35,742 nt of DNA from Neorhizobium sp. SHOUNA12A (GTDB lineage Bacteria > Pseudomonadota > Alphaproteobacteria > Rhizobiales > Rhizobiaceae). Where the stretch lies: positions 1 through 35,742 of the forward strand of contig NZ_JALBGV010000063.1 of assembly GCF_023006505.1 (NCBI RefSeq), in the 5' to 3' direction. The notes under the pieces are model-generated. The model was given only the letters and a program-made list of their open reading frames with translations. It was not told the origin of the DNA and ran no database searches. The translations under genes and the position numbers were made by a program. Below are positions 9,118 through 17,945 of this stretch, in pieces (the stretch's first letter is position 1; every line of letters starts with the position of its first letter).

Positions 9118-10791
9118 TTACGCAGCCTCCGCCTTGGCGTCGCCATAGAGCGCTTCCTTGAAAGGCTGCGGCCCGACGCGGCGATAGGCTTCGAGGAAGG
9201 TCTCCTCCTTCGAGGTACGAAGGCCGAGATAGGTGTCGACGATGGTTTCCACCGCGTCGGTGACCTTGTTCGGCTCGAAACCGCGGCCGATGATTTCGCC
9301 GATCGAGGTGTTCTCGTCGCCGGAACCGCCAAGCGTGATCTGGTAAAGCTCGGCGCCCTTCTTCTCGACACCCAGAAGGCCGATATGGCCGACATGGTGA
9401 TGGCCGCAGGCATTGATGCAGCCGGAAATCTTGATCTTCAGCTCGCCGATATCCGCCTGACGCTCCGGCGAACCGAAGCGGGTGGAGATTTCCTGCGACA
9501 ATGGGATCGAACGGGCGTTCGCCAGCGCGCAATAGTCCAAGCCGGGACAGGCGATGATGTCGGTGATCAGCCCGGCATTGGCGGTTGCGAGATTATGGGC
9601 GACCAGCGCGCGGTAGAGCGGCTCGAGATCGGCCAGCGCCACATGCGGCAGGATGACGTTCTGCTCGTGGCTGATGCGGATCTCGTCGAAGGCGAACTCT
9701 TCTGCCAGATCGGCGATGGCATCCATCTGCACGTCGGAAGCGTCGCCCGGAATGCCACCGATCGGCTTCAGCGATATGGTCACCATGCCGTAGTCGGGAT
9801 GCTTGTGCGGTTGCACGTTCTGGTCGACCCAGCGGGCGAAATTCTCGTCGGTCTTTTTCCAGCCGGCCAGCTGCGGCCAGCCTTCGGCGCGGTCGGCCAA
9901 GGCCGGCGGCGCGAAATAGGCGGCGATCGCCTGGATGTCCTTCTCCGGCAGCTTCAGCTCGGTGCCCTGCAGATGGGAGAATTCCTCCTCCACCTGGCGG
10001 GCCAGTTCCTCGGCGCCGGTCTCGTGGACGAGGATCTTGATGCGCGCCTTGTATTTGTTGTCGCGGCGGCCGTGCAGGTTGTACACGCGCATGATCGCGG
10101 TCGTGTAGGAGAGCAGGTCTTCCTCGGGGAGGAAATCCTTGATCTTCTTGGCGATCATCGGGGTACGGCCCTGCCCGCCGCCGACATATACAGCAAAACC
10201 GATTTCCCCGGCCTCGTTCTTCTTCAGGTGCAGGCCGATATCATGCACCTGGATCGCGGCGCGGTCGCGCTCGGCGCCGGTGACGGCGATCTTGAATTTT
10301 CTGGGCAGATAAGAGAATTCGGGGTGGACCGAGGACCACTGGCGCAGGATTTCGGCATAAGGCCTGGGATCAGCGACCTCGTCGGCGGCAGCACCGGCGA
10401 AATGGTCGGCGGTGACGTTGCGAATGCAGTTGCCCGAGGTCTGCAGCGCATGCATCTCGACGCTTGCGAGCTCGGCAAGGATATCCGGCGTGTCGGAGAG
10501 TTTCGGCCAGTTGTACTGGATGTTCTGGCGGGTGGTGAAATGGCCGTAACCGCGGTCGTATTTACGGGCGATATGGGCGAGCATGCGCATCTGCCTGCCA
10601 TTCAGCGTCCCATAAGGGATCGCGACGCGCAGCATATAGGCGTGAAGTTGCAGGTAGACCCCGTTCATCAGGCGCAGCGGCTTGAACGCGTCCTCGGCCA
10701 GCTCACCGGCGAGGCGGCGGCCGACCTGATCGCGGAACTGCTCCACGCGGCTCGAAACAAAAGCGTGGTCGAATTCGTCGTAACGGTACAT
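9118..10791 (-). CDS. cysI: Siroheme sulfite/nitrite reductase, hemoprotein
   Basis: This enzyme reduces sulfite to sulfide by six electrons in cysteine biosynthesis. It is 557 residues, starting MYRYDEFDHAF at 10791 with GAGG five bases upstream. It shows the duplicated siroheme-reductase fold: FTTRQNIQYNW (85-95) and the TSGNCIRN motif (118-125) in the first half. The four iron-sulfur/siroheme cysteines are in the second half: C415-x5-C421 (CPGLDYC) and C458-x3-C462 (SGCINACG). The enzyme is probably ferredoxin-dependent: no cysJ flavoprotein is nearby, but fpr is. Nitrite cannot be excluded as substrate from sequence. Within the operon, DUF2849 ends seven bases upstream and DUF934 begins at once downstream. 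Confidence 0.93.
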   Translation of the reverse strand: MYRYDEFDHAFVSSRVEQFRDQVGRRLAGELAEDAFKPLRLMNGVYLQLHAYMLRVAIPYGTLNGRQMRMLAHIARKYDRGYGHFTTRQNIQYNWPKLSDTPDILAELASVEMHALQTSGNCIRNVTADHFAGAAADEVADPRPYAEILRQWSSVHPEFSYLPRKFKIAVTGAERDRAAIQVHDIGLHLKKNEAGEIGFAVYVGGGQGRTPMIAKKIKDFLPEEDLLSYTTAIMRVYNLHGRRDNKYKARIKILVHETGAEELARQVEEEFSHLQGTELKLPEKDIQAIAAYFAPPALADRAEGWPQLAGWKKTDENFARWVDQNVQPHKHPDYGMVTISLKPIGGIPGDASDVQMDAIADLAEEFAFDEIRISHEQNVILPHVALADLEPLYRALVAHNLATANAGLITDIIACPGLDYCALANARSIPLSQEISTRFGSPERQADIGELKIKISGCINACGHHHVGHIGLLGVEKKGAELYQITLGGSGDENTSIGEIIGRGFEPNKVTDAVETIVDTYLGLRTSKEETFLEAYRRVGPQPFKEALYGDAKAEAA

Positions 10792-10798
10792 GACTTCC

Positions 10799-11113
10799 TC
10801 AAACTGCGATGAAGGCCGGATCGGCGGGGCGGTAGCCGGCAGCATATTCCATGGTCGGGCCCTGGGCACGAATACGTTCGCGAAGACGCAGCGGCCAAAG
10901 CTTGCCGTCCTGCTCCTGCACGTCGATGACGGCGACGTCAACAACCAGGTTCTGCGCAAAATCGCGCTTGCCGATCGCTTCCAGCGAGGCCACGGCCTCG
11001 GGATGGCGGGCGACGATCGCGTCCTGCAGGTTTTCCACCCATTGGCCGCTCGCATCGAGCCAGACGGCGATGCCGTCGGAAAGGCGGTTGGCGGTCAGAA
11101 CCTTGTCGGTCAT
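10799..11113 (-). CDS. DUF2849 family protein
   Basis: This 104-residue small soluble protein is of the DUF2849 family, of unknown biochemical function and characteristically placed between cysG and cysI in alphaproteobacteria. It starts MTDKVLTANRL, with a conserved GIAVWLDASGQWVENL section and a basic-acidic helix containing LRLRERIRAQGPT before the C-terminal tail. Its ATG overlaps the cysG stop as ATGA, and its TGA forms part of the cysI Shine-Dalgarno (TGAGGA). It is therefore locked into the operon by coupled translation at both ends, which argues for a fixed dose relative to CysG and CysI. Confidence 0.9.
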   Translation of the reverse strand: MTDKVLTANRLSDGIAVWLDASGQWVENLQDAIVARHPEAVASLEAIGKRDFAQNLVVDVAVIDVQEQDGKLWPLRLRERIRAQGPTMEYAAGYRPADPAFIAV

Positions 11114-12564
11114 CTTGTCTGTTCCATTTCCTCGCGAACCGGAATCTTACCATGAGAAAGCGGTTCGGACTTTTCGAAATTCGCACCGGCGACGGCTTCG
11201 CCGATGATCACCATGACCGGGCCGCAAAGATCGTCGCGCGCTTCCAGGTCCGGCAGCTCGCGAAGAACGCCGTGGAAGAGCCGGCGGTCGGCGCGGCTGG
11301 CATTTTCGATCACCGCGACGGTGGTTTCCGGGGCAAGGCCGGCGCCCATCAGGCGTTCGGCGACGGAGGCGGCAACCGTGCGGCCCATATAGACGGCGAT
11401 CGTGGCGCCGGAGATCGCAAGGCTTGCCCAGTCGGGCAGGACGTCGCCCGTCAGGTCATGGCCCGTGGTGAAGATCAGCGACGAGGCAACGCCGCGCAGC
11501 GTCAGCGGCAGCTCGAAATCGGCGGCGGCGGCAAAGGCCGAGGTGATGCCCGGTACGATCTCGTAAGCGACGCCGGCGTCGCGAAGTGCCGCCATTTCCT
11601 CGCCGGCGCGGCCATAGACCAGCGGATCGCCGGACTTCAGGCGGACGACGCGCTTGCCTTCGCGGCCGAGCCTGACCAGCAGCCTGTTGATCTCGTCCTG
11701 GGATTTCGAATGGCAGTTCTTGCGCTTGCCGACCGACAGGCGCTCGGCGTCTCGGCGCCCCATGTCGACGATCGCCTGCGGCACCAGCGCGTCAAAGACG
11801 ATCGCATCGGCTTCCATCAGCACGCGCTGGGCACGCAGCGTCAAAAGGTCCTCGGCACCCGGACCCGCGCCGACCAGCCAGACATGGCCCGCGGCGCGTC
11901 CGATGGTCGACAGCAGCGCATTGGCCGAGCGGCGGGCGGTGGCAATATCGTTGGCATCGACGGCGCTTGCGACATCGGCCGAGAAGAAACGACGCCAGAA
12001 GATGCGGCGCGACACGCCGCGGGGCACCAGGCGTTCGGCGGCGTCGCGATATTCTGCGGCGAGACGGGCGAGAACGCCGAGCGACGGCGACAGCATTTGA
12101 TCGATGCGGGCGCGGATCATCTGGGCGAGAACTGGTCCGGCACCTTCCGTGCCGATGGCAATCGCGACCGGCGCACGGTTGACGAGGGCCGGCGTGTAGA
12201 AATCGCAGAAATCGGGCTGATCGACCGCATTGGCGGGAATTTTTTCAGCGCGGGCGGCAATGACGATTGCACGATCCAGAGCGGCGTCGCCGGTTGCGGC
12301 AAAGACCATCACCGCGCCCTTGACCTGATCTGCGAGCTGATCCGGCGAAAAATCCGAATGAACGGTGTCGATGCGCTGAGCGGCCAGCCAGCCGGAATAG
12401 TCCGCATCAGGTGCGGAGACGTAAGCAACGATCTCCGCATCGGTGTTGCGCAACAGCCGGGCCTTGGCATAGGCTTCGTCACCGTTGCCGAACACGACAA
12501 CGCTCCGTCCGCTGACGCGGAAGAAAGCCGGGAAGACCGACAGGCGTTGTTGGCTTGGTGACAT
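11110..12564 (-). CDS. cysG: Siroheme synthase (multifunctional CysG)
   Basis: This 484-residue fusion makes siroheme from uroporphyrinogen III for the sulfite reductase two genes downstream. The N-terminal half (about 1-215) is the precorrin-2 dehydrogenase / ferrochelatase part, with an NAD-binding segment VVVFGNGDEAYAKA (22-35) and the family stretch ANAVDQPDFCDFYTPALV. The C-terminal half is the SAM-dependent uroporphyrinogen methyltransferase, with VGAGPGAEDLLTLRA (231-245), GDPLVYGRAGEE (312-323) and IVPGITSA. The start at 12564 (MSPSQQ) is chosen because AGGA lies seven bases upstream; an in-frame ATG six codons earlier lacks this. The 235 bases up to the divergent deaminase gene must hold the operon promoter. 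Confidence 0.93.
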   Translation of the reverse strand: MSPSQQRLSVFPAFFRVSGRSVVVFGNGDEAYAKARLLRNTDAEIVAYVSAPDADYSGWLAAQRIDTVHSDFSPDQLADQVKGAVMVFAATGDAALDRAIVIAARAEKIPANAVDQPDFCDFYTPALVNRAPVAIAIGTEGAGPVLAQMIRARIDQMLSPSLGVLARLAAEYRDAAERLVPRGVSRRIFWRRFFSADVASAVDANDIATARRSANALLSTIGRAAGHVWLVGAGPGAEDLLTLRAQRVLMEADAIVFDALVPQAIVDMGRRDAERLSVGKRKNCHSKSQDEINRLLVRLGREGKRVVRLKSGDPLVYGRAGEEMAALRDAGVAYEIVPGITSAFAAAADFELPLTLRGVASSLIFTTGHDLTGDVLPDWASLAISGATIAVYMGRTVAASVAERLMGAGLAPETTVAVIENASRADRRLFHGVLRELPDLEARDDLCGPVMVIIGEAVAGANFEKSEPLSHGKIPVREEMEQTR

Positions 12565-12799
12565 GCGGGTATCCTGAATCATATGCCAGCAATATCCACA
12601 ATAACGCATCGGAATTGAAGGAATGGATATGCAAACTGGATTGCGAGCCGGTATTTCTGTTTTACGATCAACCGGTTCTTGAGCAAAAGCCACCGCAAAC
12701 GATATTTCTCCAGTATTTCTGTAGACTAAAGTGTTTTTTGCCCCGATCGGCTTGTTGCGCGCCATAAACTGCCTAGACACCTTGCGATAAAGAGTTCCC

Positions 12800-13378
12800 A
12801 TGACAATTGCCGCCCGCCTTCTCGACGTCATCGAAAACGATATCCTGTCCTTGACTGAAAAGGGCGTTGCAGCCGGCAACAAGGTTTTCGGCGCGGCAAT
12901 CCTCAAGAAATCGGACCTGTCGCTGGTGATAGCAGAGACCAATAACGAGCTCGAAAATCCGCTCTGGCATGGCGAAGTGCACACGCTGAAGCGTTTCTAT
13001 GAAACTACACGAGATCTTCCCACCAAAGATCTGATTTTCCTCTCGACTCACGAACCATGCACGATGTGCATGTCGGCAATCACCTGGGCCGGCTTCGACA
13101 ATTTCTACTATTTTTTCAGCCACGAGGATTCGCGCGACGCCTTCGCCATTCCGCATGACCTGAAGATCCTCAAAGAGGTTTTCGGCCTGGAGCCAGGTGG
13201 TTATCGGCGCAACAATGCCTTCTGGCATTCCTACGCCATTGCCGATCTGGTCGAGAGCGAAGGCGAGCCGCTCCGCTCGGACCTCAAGACCCAGACGACC
13301 CAGATCAAAGCCCGATATGACGGGCTTTCCGGCGTCTACCAGTCCAGCAAGGACAAAAACACCATACCGCTCGCCTGA
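12800..13378 (+). CDS. Cytidine/deoxycytidylate deaminase-family zinc protein
   Basis: This 192-residue protein belongs to the CDA/nucleoside deaminase superfamily. The zinc site is complete: H57 and the catalytic E59 in LWHGEVHTL, then C87 and C90 in EPCTMCMSAI. The context WAGFDNFYYFFS is typical of guanine/cytosine or tRNA-type deaminases, but the C-terminal 70 residues are unlike TadA or CodA, so the substrate is unclear. It stands alone after the divergent cysG promoter, 24 bases before mazG on the same strand, and probably shares a transcript with it. Both enzymes act on nucleotides or bases, so a joint role in removing damaged or non-standard nucleotides is conceivable. Confidence 0.85.
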   Translation: MTIAARLLDVIENDILSLTEKGVAAGNKVFGAAILKKSDLSLVIAETNNELENPLWHGEVHTLKRFYETTRDLPTKDLIFLSTHEPCTMCMSAITWAGFDNFYYFFSHEDSRDAFAIPHDLKILKEVFGLEPGGYRRNNAFWHSYAIADLVESEGEPLRSDLKTQTTQIKARYDGLSGVYQSSKDKNTIPLA

Positions 13379-13402
13379 CATCCGGCATTGAAGGACAAGA
13401 TG

Positions 13403-14236
13403 ATGGAAGCATCGAAGGATATTTCGCGGCTGATCGAGATCATGGCGGCGCTCAGGACACCCGTCACCGGCTGCCCCTGGGACCTCGAACAGAATTTCTC
13501 GACCATCAAGCCCTATACGATCGAGGAGGCCTATGAGGTCGCCGATGCGATCGAGCGCAACGACATGGACGATCTCTGCGAGGAGCTCGGTGACTTGCTG
13601 CTGCAGGTGGTCTTCCACGCCCGGATGGCCGAGGAAGCCGGCGAATTCTCCTTCGGCGATGTCGTTGAGGCGATCACAAAAAAGATGATCCGCCGTCATC
13701 CGCACGTCTTCGCCGTCTCCGACGCGGCGACGCCGGATGCGGTGAAAGTGCAGTGGGACGACATCAAGACGGAAGAGAAGCGCGAGCGGGCCGAACGGCG
13801 GGCGCGTCGCGGCATGACCGAGGATTTCAAGCTCGGATACCTCGGAAGCGTGCACCGCGCCCAGCCGGCACTGACGGAGGCGTTGAAGCTGCAGCAGCGG
13901 GCGGCAAAAGTCGGTTTCGACTGGTCGGCGGCCGAACCGATCCTCGACAAGATCGAGGAGGAGATCGGGGAACTGCGCGAGGCTCTGCGCGACGGAAACC
14001 AGGACAAGGTTACCGACGAACTCGGCGATCTCATCTTCGCGCTGGTCAATATCGGCCGGCATGTGAAAGCCGATCCGGAAGAGGCGCTTCGCGGCACGAA
14101 TACAAAATTCAGGCGGCGGTTCAATTATATAGAAACGTCTCTTCAACAATCGAATGAGACGCTGGAGGCTGCCACGCTGGAACGCATGGAAGAACTCTGG
14201 CAGGCCGCCAAGGCGATCGAACGGACGCTCGGCTGA
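13403..14236 (+). CDS. mazG: Nucleoside triphosphate pyrophosphohydrolase MazG
   Basis: MazG hydrolyses (d)NTPs to NMP and pyrophosphate, removing abnormal nucleotides and, in E. coli, limiting ppGpp build-up. The 277 residues match the usual two-domain form (about 265). The first domain has CPWDLEQNFSTIKPY and the metal-binding pattern EEAYEVADAI ... EELGDLLLQVVFHA. The second copy reads EEEIGELREAL ... DELGDLIFALVNIGRH, so both MazG repeats are present. AAGGA is seven bases before the ATG at 13403; the adjacent ATG at 13400 would add one Met. In related genomes mazG lies close to hflX; here two extra membrane-protein genes separate them. Confidence 0.95.
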   Translation: MEASKDISRLIEIMAALRTPVTGCPWDLEQNFSTIKPYTIEEAYEVADAIERNDMDDLCEELGDLLLQVVFHARMAEEAGEFSFGDVVEAITKKMIRRHPHVFAVSDAATPDAVKVQWDDIKTEEKRERAERRARRGMTEDFKLGYLGSVHRAQPALTEALKLQQRAAKVGFDWSAAEPILDKIEEEIGELREALRDGNQDKVTDELGDLIFALVNIGRHVKADPEEALRGTNTKFRRRFNYIETSLQQSNETLEAATLERMEELWQAAKAIERTLG

Positions 14237-14310
14237 CTGTCCGGCCCGCCCTCTTGATCGCCGCGATCAGAGGGTTATCTACATTTCGCTCACCAGATCG
14301 GGATAGTGAC

Positions 14311-15000
14311 ATGCAGGAGCACAGCAATCGGCTCGGCGTCCGAACGACCAAAGTCACCGCAATCTTCATAGCCTTCCTGGCAATCCTGATATTCGCCTGC
14401 GCGGGCACATTGAATTATTGGCAGGCCTGGCTCTACCTGGCGAACTTCACCGCCTGGACGATCGGGACCGGCTGGTATGTGGTGACGCACAGTCCCGAAC
14501 TTGCGGAGAAACGGCTGAGTGCCGGGCCGGGTTCGGAAACGCAGCCGGCGCAGAAGCGCATCCAGGCGTATAATAGCGTGGTGATCATGGCGCTCTATAT
14601 GGTCTCCGCTCTGGATTACCGCTTCTCGTGGTCGTCCACGCCGGTTGGGCTCGTCGTCATCGGAAACATCCTGACCGCCCTCGGGTTTGCGGGCTGTCTT
14701 GCCGTCTTCCGGCAGAATTCCTATGCCTCTGCGACCGTGGATGTCCAACCCGGCCAAAGGGTTGTATCCAACGGTCTCTACGGTCTTGTGAGACATCCGA
14801 TGTACAGTTCCGCCCTCCTTCTTTTCGCAGGCGCCCCGCTTGCGCTCGGTTCCCTCTGGGGACTGGTACTCGTGGCGTTTATCGTCGCCGGGCTGGTCGC
14901 CCGGCTGATCGACGAGGAAAGACATCTGCGGGCCGAATTGCAGGGCTACGCCGCCTATTGCGAGCGCGTGCGATACAGGCTGGTTCCGAGGATCTATTGA
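14311..15000 (+). CDS. ICMT-like integral membrane methyltransferase family protein
   Basis: This 229-residue membrane protein has about five hydrophobic segments (near residues 15-35, 37-57, 90-108, 115-135 and 165-190). The C-terminal signature is that of isoprenylcysteine carboxyl methyltransferase-like and phospholipid methyltransferase-like proteins: GLYGLVRHPMYSS, then after the last helix LIDEERHLRAELQGY and AAYCERVRYRLVP. These residues bind S-adenosylmethionine in the family. Bacterial members methylate small lipophilic or thiol substrates; the substrate here is unknown. The start at ATG 14311 is preceded by GGGAT at eight bases; an upstream ATG at 14254 is less likely. It lies 74 bases after mazG and is convergent with the acyltransferase 24 bases away. 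Confidence 0.8.
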   Translation: MQEHSNRLGVRTTKVTAIFIAFLAILIFACAGTLNYWQAWLYLANFTAWTIGTGWYVVTHSPELAEKRLSAGPGSETQPAQKRIQAYNSVVIMALYMVSALDYRFSWSSTPVGLVVIGNILTALGFAGCLAVFRQNSYASATVDVQPGQRVVSNGLYGLVRHPMYSSALLLFAGAPLALGSLWGLVLVAFIVAGLVARLIDEERHLRAELQGYAAYCERVRYRLVPRIY

Positions 15001-15024
15001 GCCACTGTTTTCCGGGGATGCTCT

Positions 15025-16044
15025 CTATGCCGGTCGGCCAGCGGTGACGACTTTCTCCATGCGGTTCTGGAAAAAGCGATTGAGCGCTGTTCGGGAGGGT
15101 TTTTCCACGAGGTAGAAGCTGACGAGCGCGACAAGCACGGCAGCCAGCAGCAACAACGGGGTTGGAGCCGCTCCCTCGCGATAGAGTTTGTAGAAAGGCT
15201 GCTGCCACAGATAAAGCGAGAAGGACCACATGCCCGCATAGGTGAGCACCTTGGCGGACAGGATTTTGCGGAAGACCGGCGCCGCGCTGTCGATCGTGGT
15301 GATCGACAGTGCCAGCATGACGGTCGACAGGCCAAAGGAGACGACCTGAAAGGGCATCCCCTTCGCCACGACCGCAATCAGCAGCGCCAGCGGCGAGACC
15401 CACCAAGGAGCCTGGCGGTTGCGCAGGAACAGCCAAAGACCGCCGGCGATGAATATGCCCGCGACAGAGACGTCGCTGCGCCAGTGGGTATAAAGAACGC
15501 TTGCGCCGAGCTCGGCGCGGATGATGCCGTTCAACATGGCGGCAATGCCGAGCGCGATGACCAGAGCGGCGACCGGAAACAGTCTGCGGCGGGACAGGAA
15601 GGCGATGCCTGCCAGGAGAATATAGGCATGTTCCTCGACGCACAGCGACCACAGGTGATCAAGCAACGCCACCGGATGGGTATAGACCATCGCGTAGTTG
15701 AGCGTGAACGTCAGGGCCAGCAATGCTGCAACGGGGCCATGCGAGATCTCGCTACCCTGGAAAGCAAGCGTGGTGATGACCACGAATGCGAAGAGAGCCG
15801 GATAGATGCGTGAGAAGCGCCTGAAGAAGAAGGTCGGCAATTCTGCCCGCTTGACGAACAGGATTTCGGACATCAACCGGCCGGACAAGACAAAGAACAG
15901 GTCTACACCGAACGTGCTGAACCCGGGCTTGAAATCATCCAGCCAGAAATGGCCGACGATCACGAAGATGACCGCAATACCTCGCCATCCGTCGAGATAG
16001 TCCAGATGTTTTCCGGTCTCTTCGTGCGGCTGACTCTGTATCAT
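15025..16044 (-). CDS. Membrane acyltransferase, OafA/YrhL type (acyltransferase family 3)
   Basis: This 339-residue multi-pass protein transfers acyl groups, usually acetyl, to surface sugars such as O-antigen, exopolysaccharide or Nod factor. The N-terminal signature is LDYLDGWRGIAVIFVIVGHF, with the conserved Asp-Gly-x-Arg-Gly and the catalytic-type His in helix 1. FGVDLFFVLSGRLM and FFFRRFSRIYPALF follow. About ten hydrophobic helices fill the rest, and a typical end (FSLYLWQQPFY, FYLVEKPSR) closes the domain. There is no periplasmic SGNH domain. The start MIQSQPHEE at 16044 is preceded by AGGGTGG. It lies between hflX and the convergent methyltransferase gene. The target polysaccharide cannot be read from the sequence. 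Confidence 0.9.
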   Translation of the reverse strand: MIQSQPHEETGKHLDYLDGWRGIAVIFVIVGHFWLDDFKPGFSTFGVDLFFVLSGRLMSEILFVKRAELPTFFFRRFSRIYPALFAFVVITTLAFQGSEISHGPVAALLALTFTLNYAMVYTHPVALLDHLWSLCVEEHAYILLAGIAFLSRRRLFPVAALVIALGIAAMLNGIIRAELGASVLYTHWRSDVSVAGIFIAGGLWLFLRNRQAPWWVSPLALLIAVVAKGMPFQVVSFGLSTVMLALSITTIDSAAPVFRKILSAKVLTYAGMWSFSLYLWQQPFYKLYREGAAPTPLLLLAAVLVALVSFYLVEKPSRTALNRFFQNRMEKVVTAGRPA

Positions 16045-16179
16045 TACGCCACCCTTGTTGCCGGCCCGTGAATGAGAACTGCGGGAATCGTGGCCGTCCT
16101 CGTCGGCTGATGTTGCACCGCAAAAAACGGGCAACATCATGGCGCTGCCGCCCGGTGCCAAGGTGCGTAACCGGGCTTG

Positions 16180-17553
16180 CTATCGTTCCCAGTCTTCCTT
16201 GTCCGCTTTTGGACCGTTGCCGAGCTTGCGCTCGAACTCGGCGGCCTCGGCTTCGGACATGCGGACATCCAGGGTCACCGAACCGTCCTCGTTGTCCTCG
16301 CGGCCGTCGACGACGGCGTTGCCGTAGACCCAGGAGACGATGGCCAGCTTTTCAGGCGGGATGGTGATCGAGGTTTCGGTGAGCACGCCGGAAAGGCGTT
16401 TCGAAATCTCGTCCATCAGGGGCTCGACGCCCTCGCCCGAAATCGCCGAGACCGCCATAACGTTCTCGCGGCCGACGGCGCGTTCGGCGATCGCCTCGTG
16501 CGCCTCCGGGTCGAGGCGGTCGATCTTGTTCCAGACCTCGATGATGCGGGCGGCCGCTTCCTTCTCATCGATGCCGAGATCGGCAAGGATGCGCATGACG
16601 TCGCCGGCCTGGGCGGCATTGTCCGGGTCGGACATGTCACGCACATGCAGGACGAGATCGGCTTCCAGCACCTCTTCCAGCGTGGCGCGGAAGGCAGCGA
16701 CTAGGTGGGTCGGCAGGTCGGAGATGAAGCCGACGGTGTCGGAGAGGATCACCGTGCGGCCATGTGGCAGCTTCATGCGGCGCAACGTCGGATCGAGCGT
16801 CGCAAACAGCATGTCTTCGGCCAGCACGCCGGCGCCGGTGATGCGGTTGAACAGCGTCGACTTCCCGGCATTGGTATAACCGACCAGGGCCACGATCGGA
16901 TGCGGCACCTTGCGGCGCTTGGCGCGGTGCAGCTGGCGGGTGCGCACGACCTGTTCGAGCTCGCGCTCCAGCTTGACGATGCGCTCCTGCAGCAGCCGGC
17001 GGTCGGCTTCGATCTGGGTTTCGCCGGGGCCGCCCATGAAACCGGCGCCACCGCGCTGGCGTTCAAGGTGGGTCCAGCTGCGGACCAGACGGCCCTTCTG
17101 GTAATTCAGATGCGCCAGGTCGACCTGCAGCGTGCCTTCCTTGGTGGAGGCGCGGCGGCCGAAGATTTCGAGGATCAGGCCCGTCCGGTCGATGACCTTG
17201 GCCTGCCATTCCTTTTCGAGATTGCGCTGCTGCACCGGGGTCAGCGGATGATCGACGATGACGAGGCCGGCGTCGTGCTCGTCGAGCAGCGCCTTGATTT
17301 CCTCGATCTTGCCGCTGCCCATCAGCGTTCCCGGACGCGGCTGGCTGATCGGCACGATCAGGCCCTGGACGATCTCCAGGTCGATCGCTCGTGCCAAGCC
17401 GATCGCCTCTTCGAGGCGGGCTTCGTTAGAGCGCTGCGGTGCAGGTGCCTGACTTGAGTCGCCCTGCCCGGCCTTTGACCGTGCCTGCTTGAGGACCGGC
17501 ACGATGACGAGCGCACGCATGTCGTCCCGGCGCTTTTCAGCCTCCGGGACCAT
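16180..17553 (-). CDS. hflX: GTPase HflX
   Basis: HflX is a ribosome-binding GTPase that splits stalled or heat-damaged 70S ribosomes. The 457 residues comprise the N-terminal HflX domain (about 15-215), with the glycine-rich signature RGGAGFMGGPGETQIEADRR around 167-186. The Ras-like G domain follows, with G1 GYTNAGKST (225-233), G3 DTVGF (272-276) and G4 NKID (342-345). A short C-terminal domain ends near EDWER. It is the last gene of the hfq-hflX pair, starting 43 bases after hfq, a conserved rhizobial linkage. An acyltransferase follows after about 135 bases. Confidence 0.96.
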   Translation of the reverse strand: MVPEAEKRRDDMRALVIVPVLKQARSKAGQGDSSQAPAPQRSNEARLEEAIGLARAIDLEIVQGLIVPISQPRPGTLMGSGKIEEIKALLDEHDAGLVIVDHPLTPVQQRNLEKEWQAKVIDRTGLILEIFGRRASTKEGTLQVDLAHLNYQKGRLVRSWTHLERQRGGAGFMGGPGETQIEADRRLLQERIVKLERELEQVVRTRQLHRAKRRKVPHPIVALVGYTNAGKSTLFNRITGAGVLAEDMLFATLDPTLRRMKLPHGRTVILSDTVGFISDLPTHLVAAFRATLEEVLEADLVLHVRDMSDPDNAAQAGDVMRILADLGIDEKEAAARIIEVWNKIDRLDPEAHEAIAERAVGRENVMAVSAISGEGVEPLMDEISKRLSGVLTETSITIPPEKLAIVSWVYGNAVVDGREDNEDGSVTLDVRMSEAEAAEFERKLGNGPKADKEDWER

Positions 17554-17596
17554 GGATTCGTTGGAAGTATCGCGATTTGAAATCTGTTCTGTCCTG

Positions 17597-17839
17597 TTAG
17601 GCGGCGTTCTCTTCGGTTTCGAACATCTGCATGGGCTGGCCCGGCATTATGGTCGAGATCGCGTGCTTATACACGAGCTGAGAATGGCCGTCACGGCGAA
17701 GCAGGACGCAGAAGTTGTCGAAAGAGGTCACGACACCTGTCAGCTTGACCCCGTTGATCAGGAAAATCGTCAGGGAAATCTTCTGCTTGCGAACGGTATT
17801 GAGAAATAAATCCTGCAGGTTCTGAGAACGTTCCGCCAT
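17597..17839 (-). CDS. hfq: RNA chaperone Hfq
   Basis: This 80-residue Sm-like protein forms hexamers that pair small RNAs with mRNAs and controls nitrogen fixation and stress genes in rhizobia. The start MAERSQNLQDLFLN at 17839 matches the family; the frame runs on upstream without support. The Sm1 motif (SLTIFLINGVKLTGVVTSFD) and the Sm2 motif with YKHAIST are intact. The C-terminal tail is short (QMFETEENAA), as usual in alphaproteobacteria. It is followed by hflX, and lies 106 bases downstream of the D-amino acid aminotransferase gene, a gap large enough for its own promoter. Confidence 0.98.
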   Translation of the reverse strand: MAERSQNLQDLFLNTVRKQKISLTIFLINGVKLTGVVTSFDNFCVLLRRDGHSQLVYKHAISTIMPGQPMQMFETEENAA

Positions 17840-17945
17840 AGCGCCGCTTCTTTCTTTTTTGCCGGCCAATAGCCGGGATCATGATCAAGCTTGATAAGAG
17901 GCGACCGGAAAGCGCCCCGTGCTTCCCTTCCCCGATGTTTGACTA

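Noticed and set aside
7513..10812. Plus-strand open frame of about 1100 codons opposite fpr and cysI
   Set aside because: Antisense of four well-supported minus-strand genes; the translation is Asp/Val/Gly/Leu-rich shadow sequence without domains, and it reads through the 7588 terminator.
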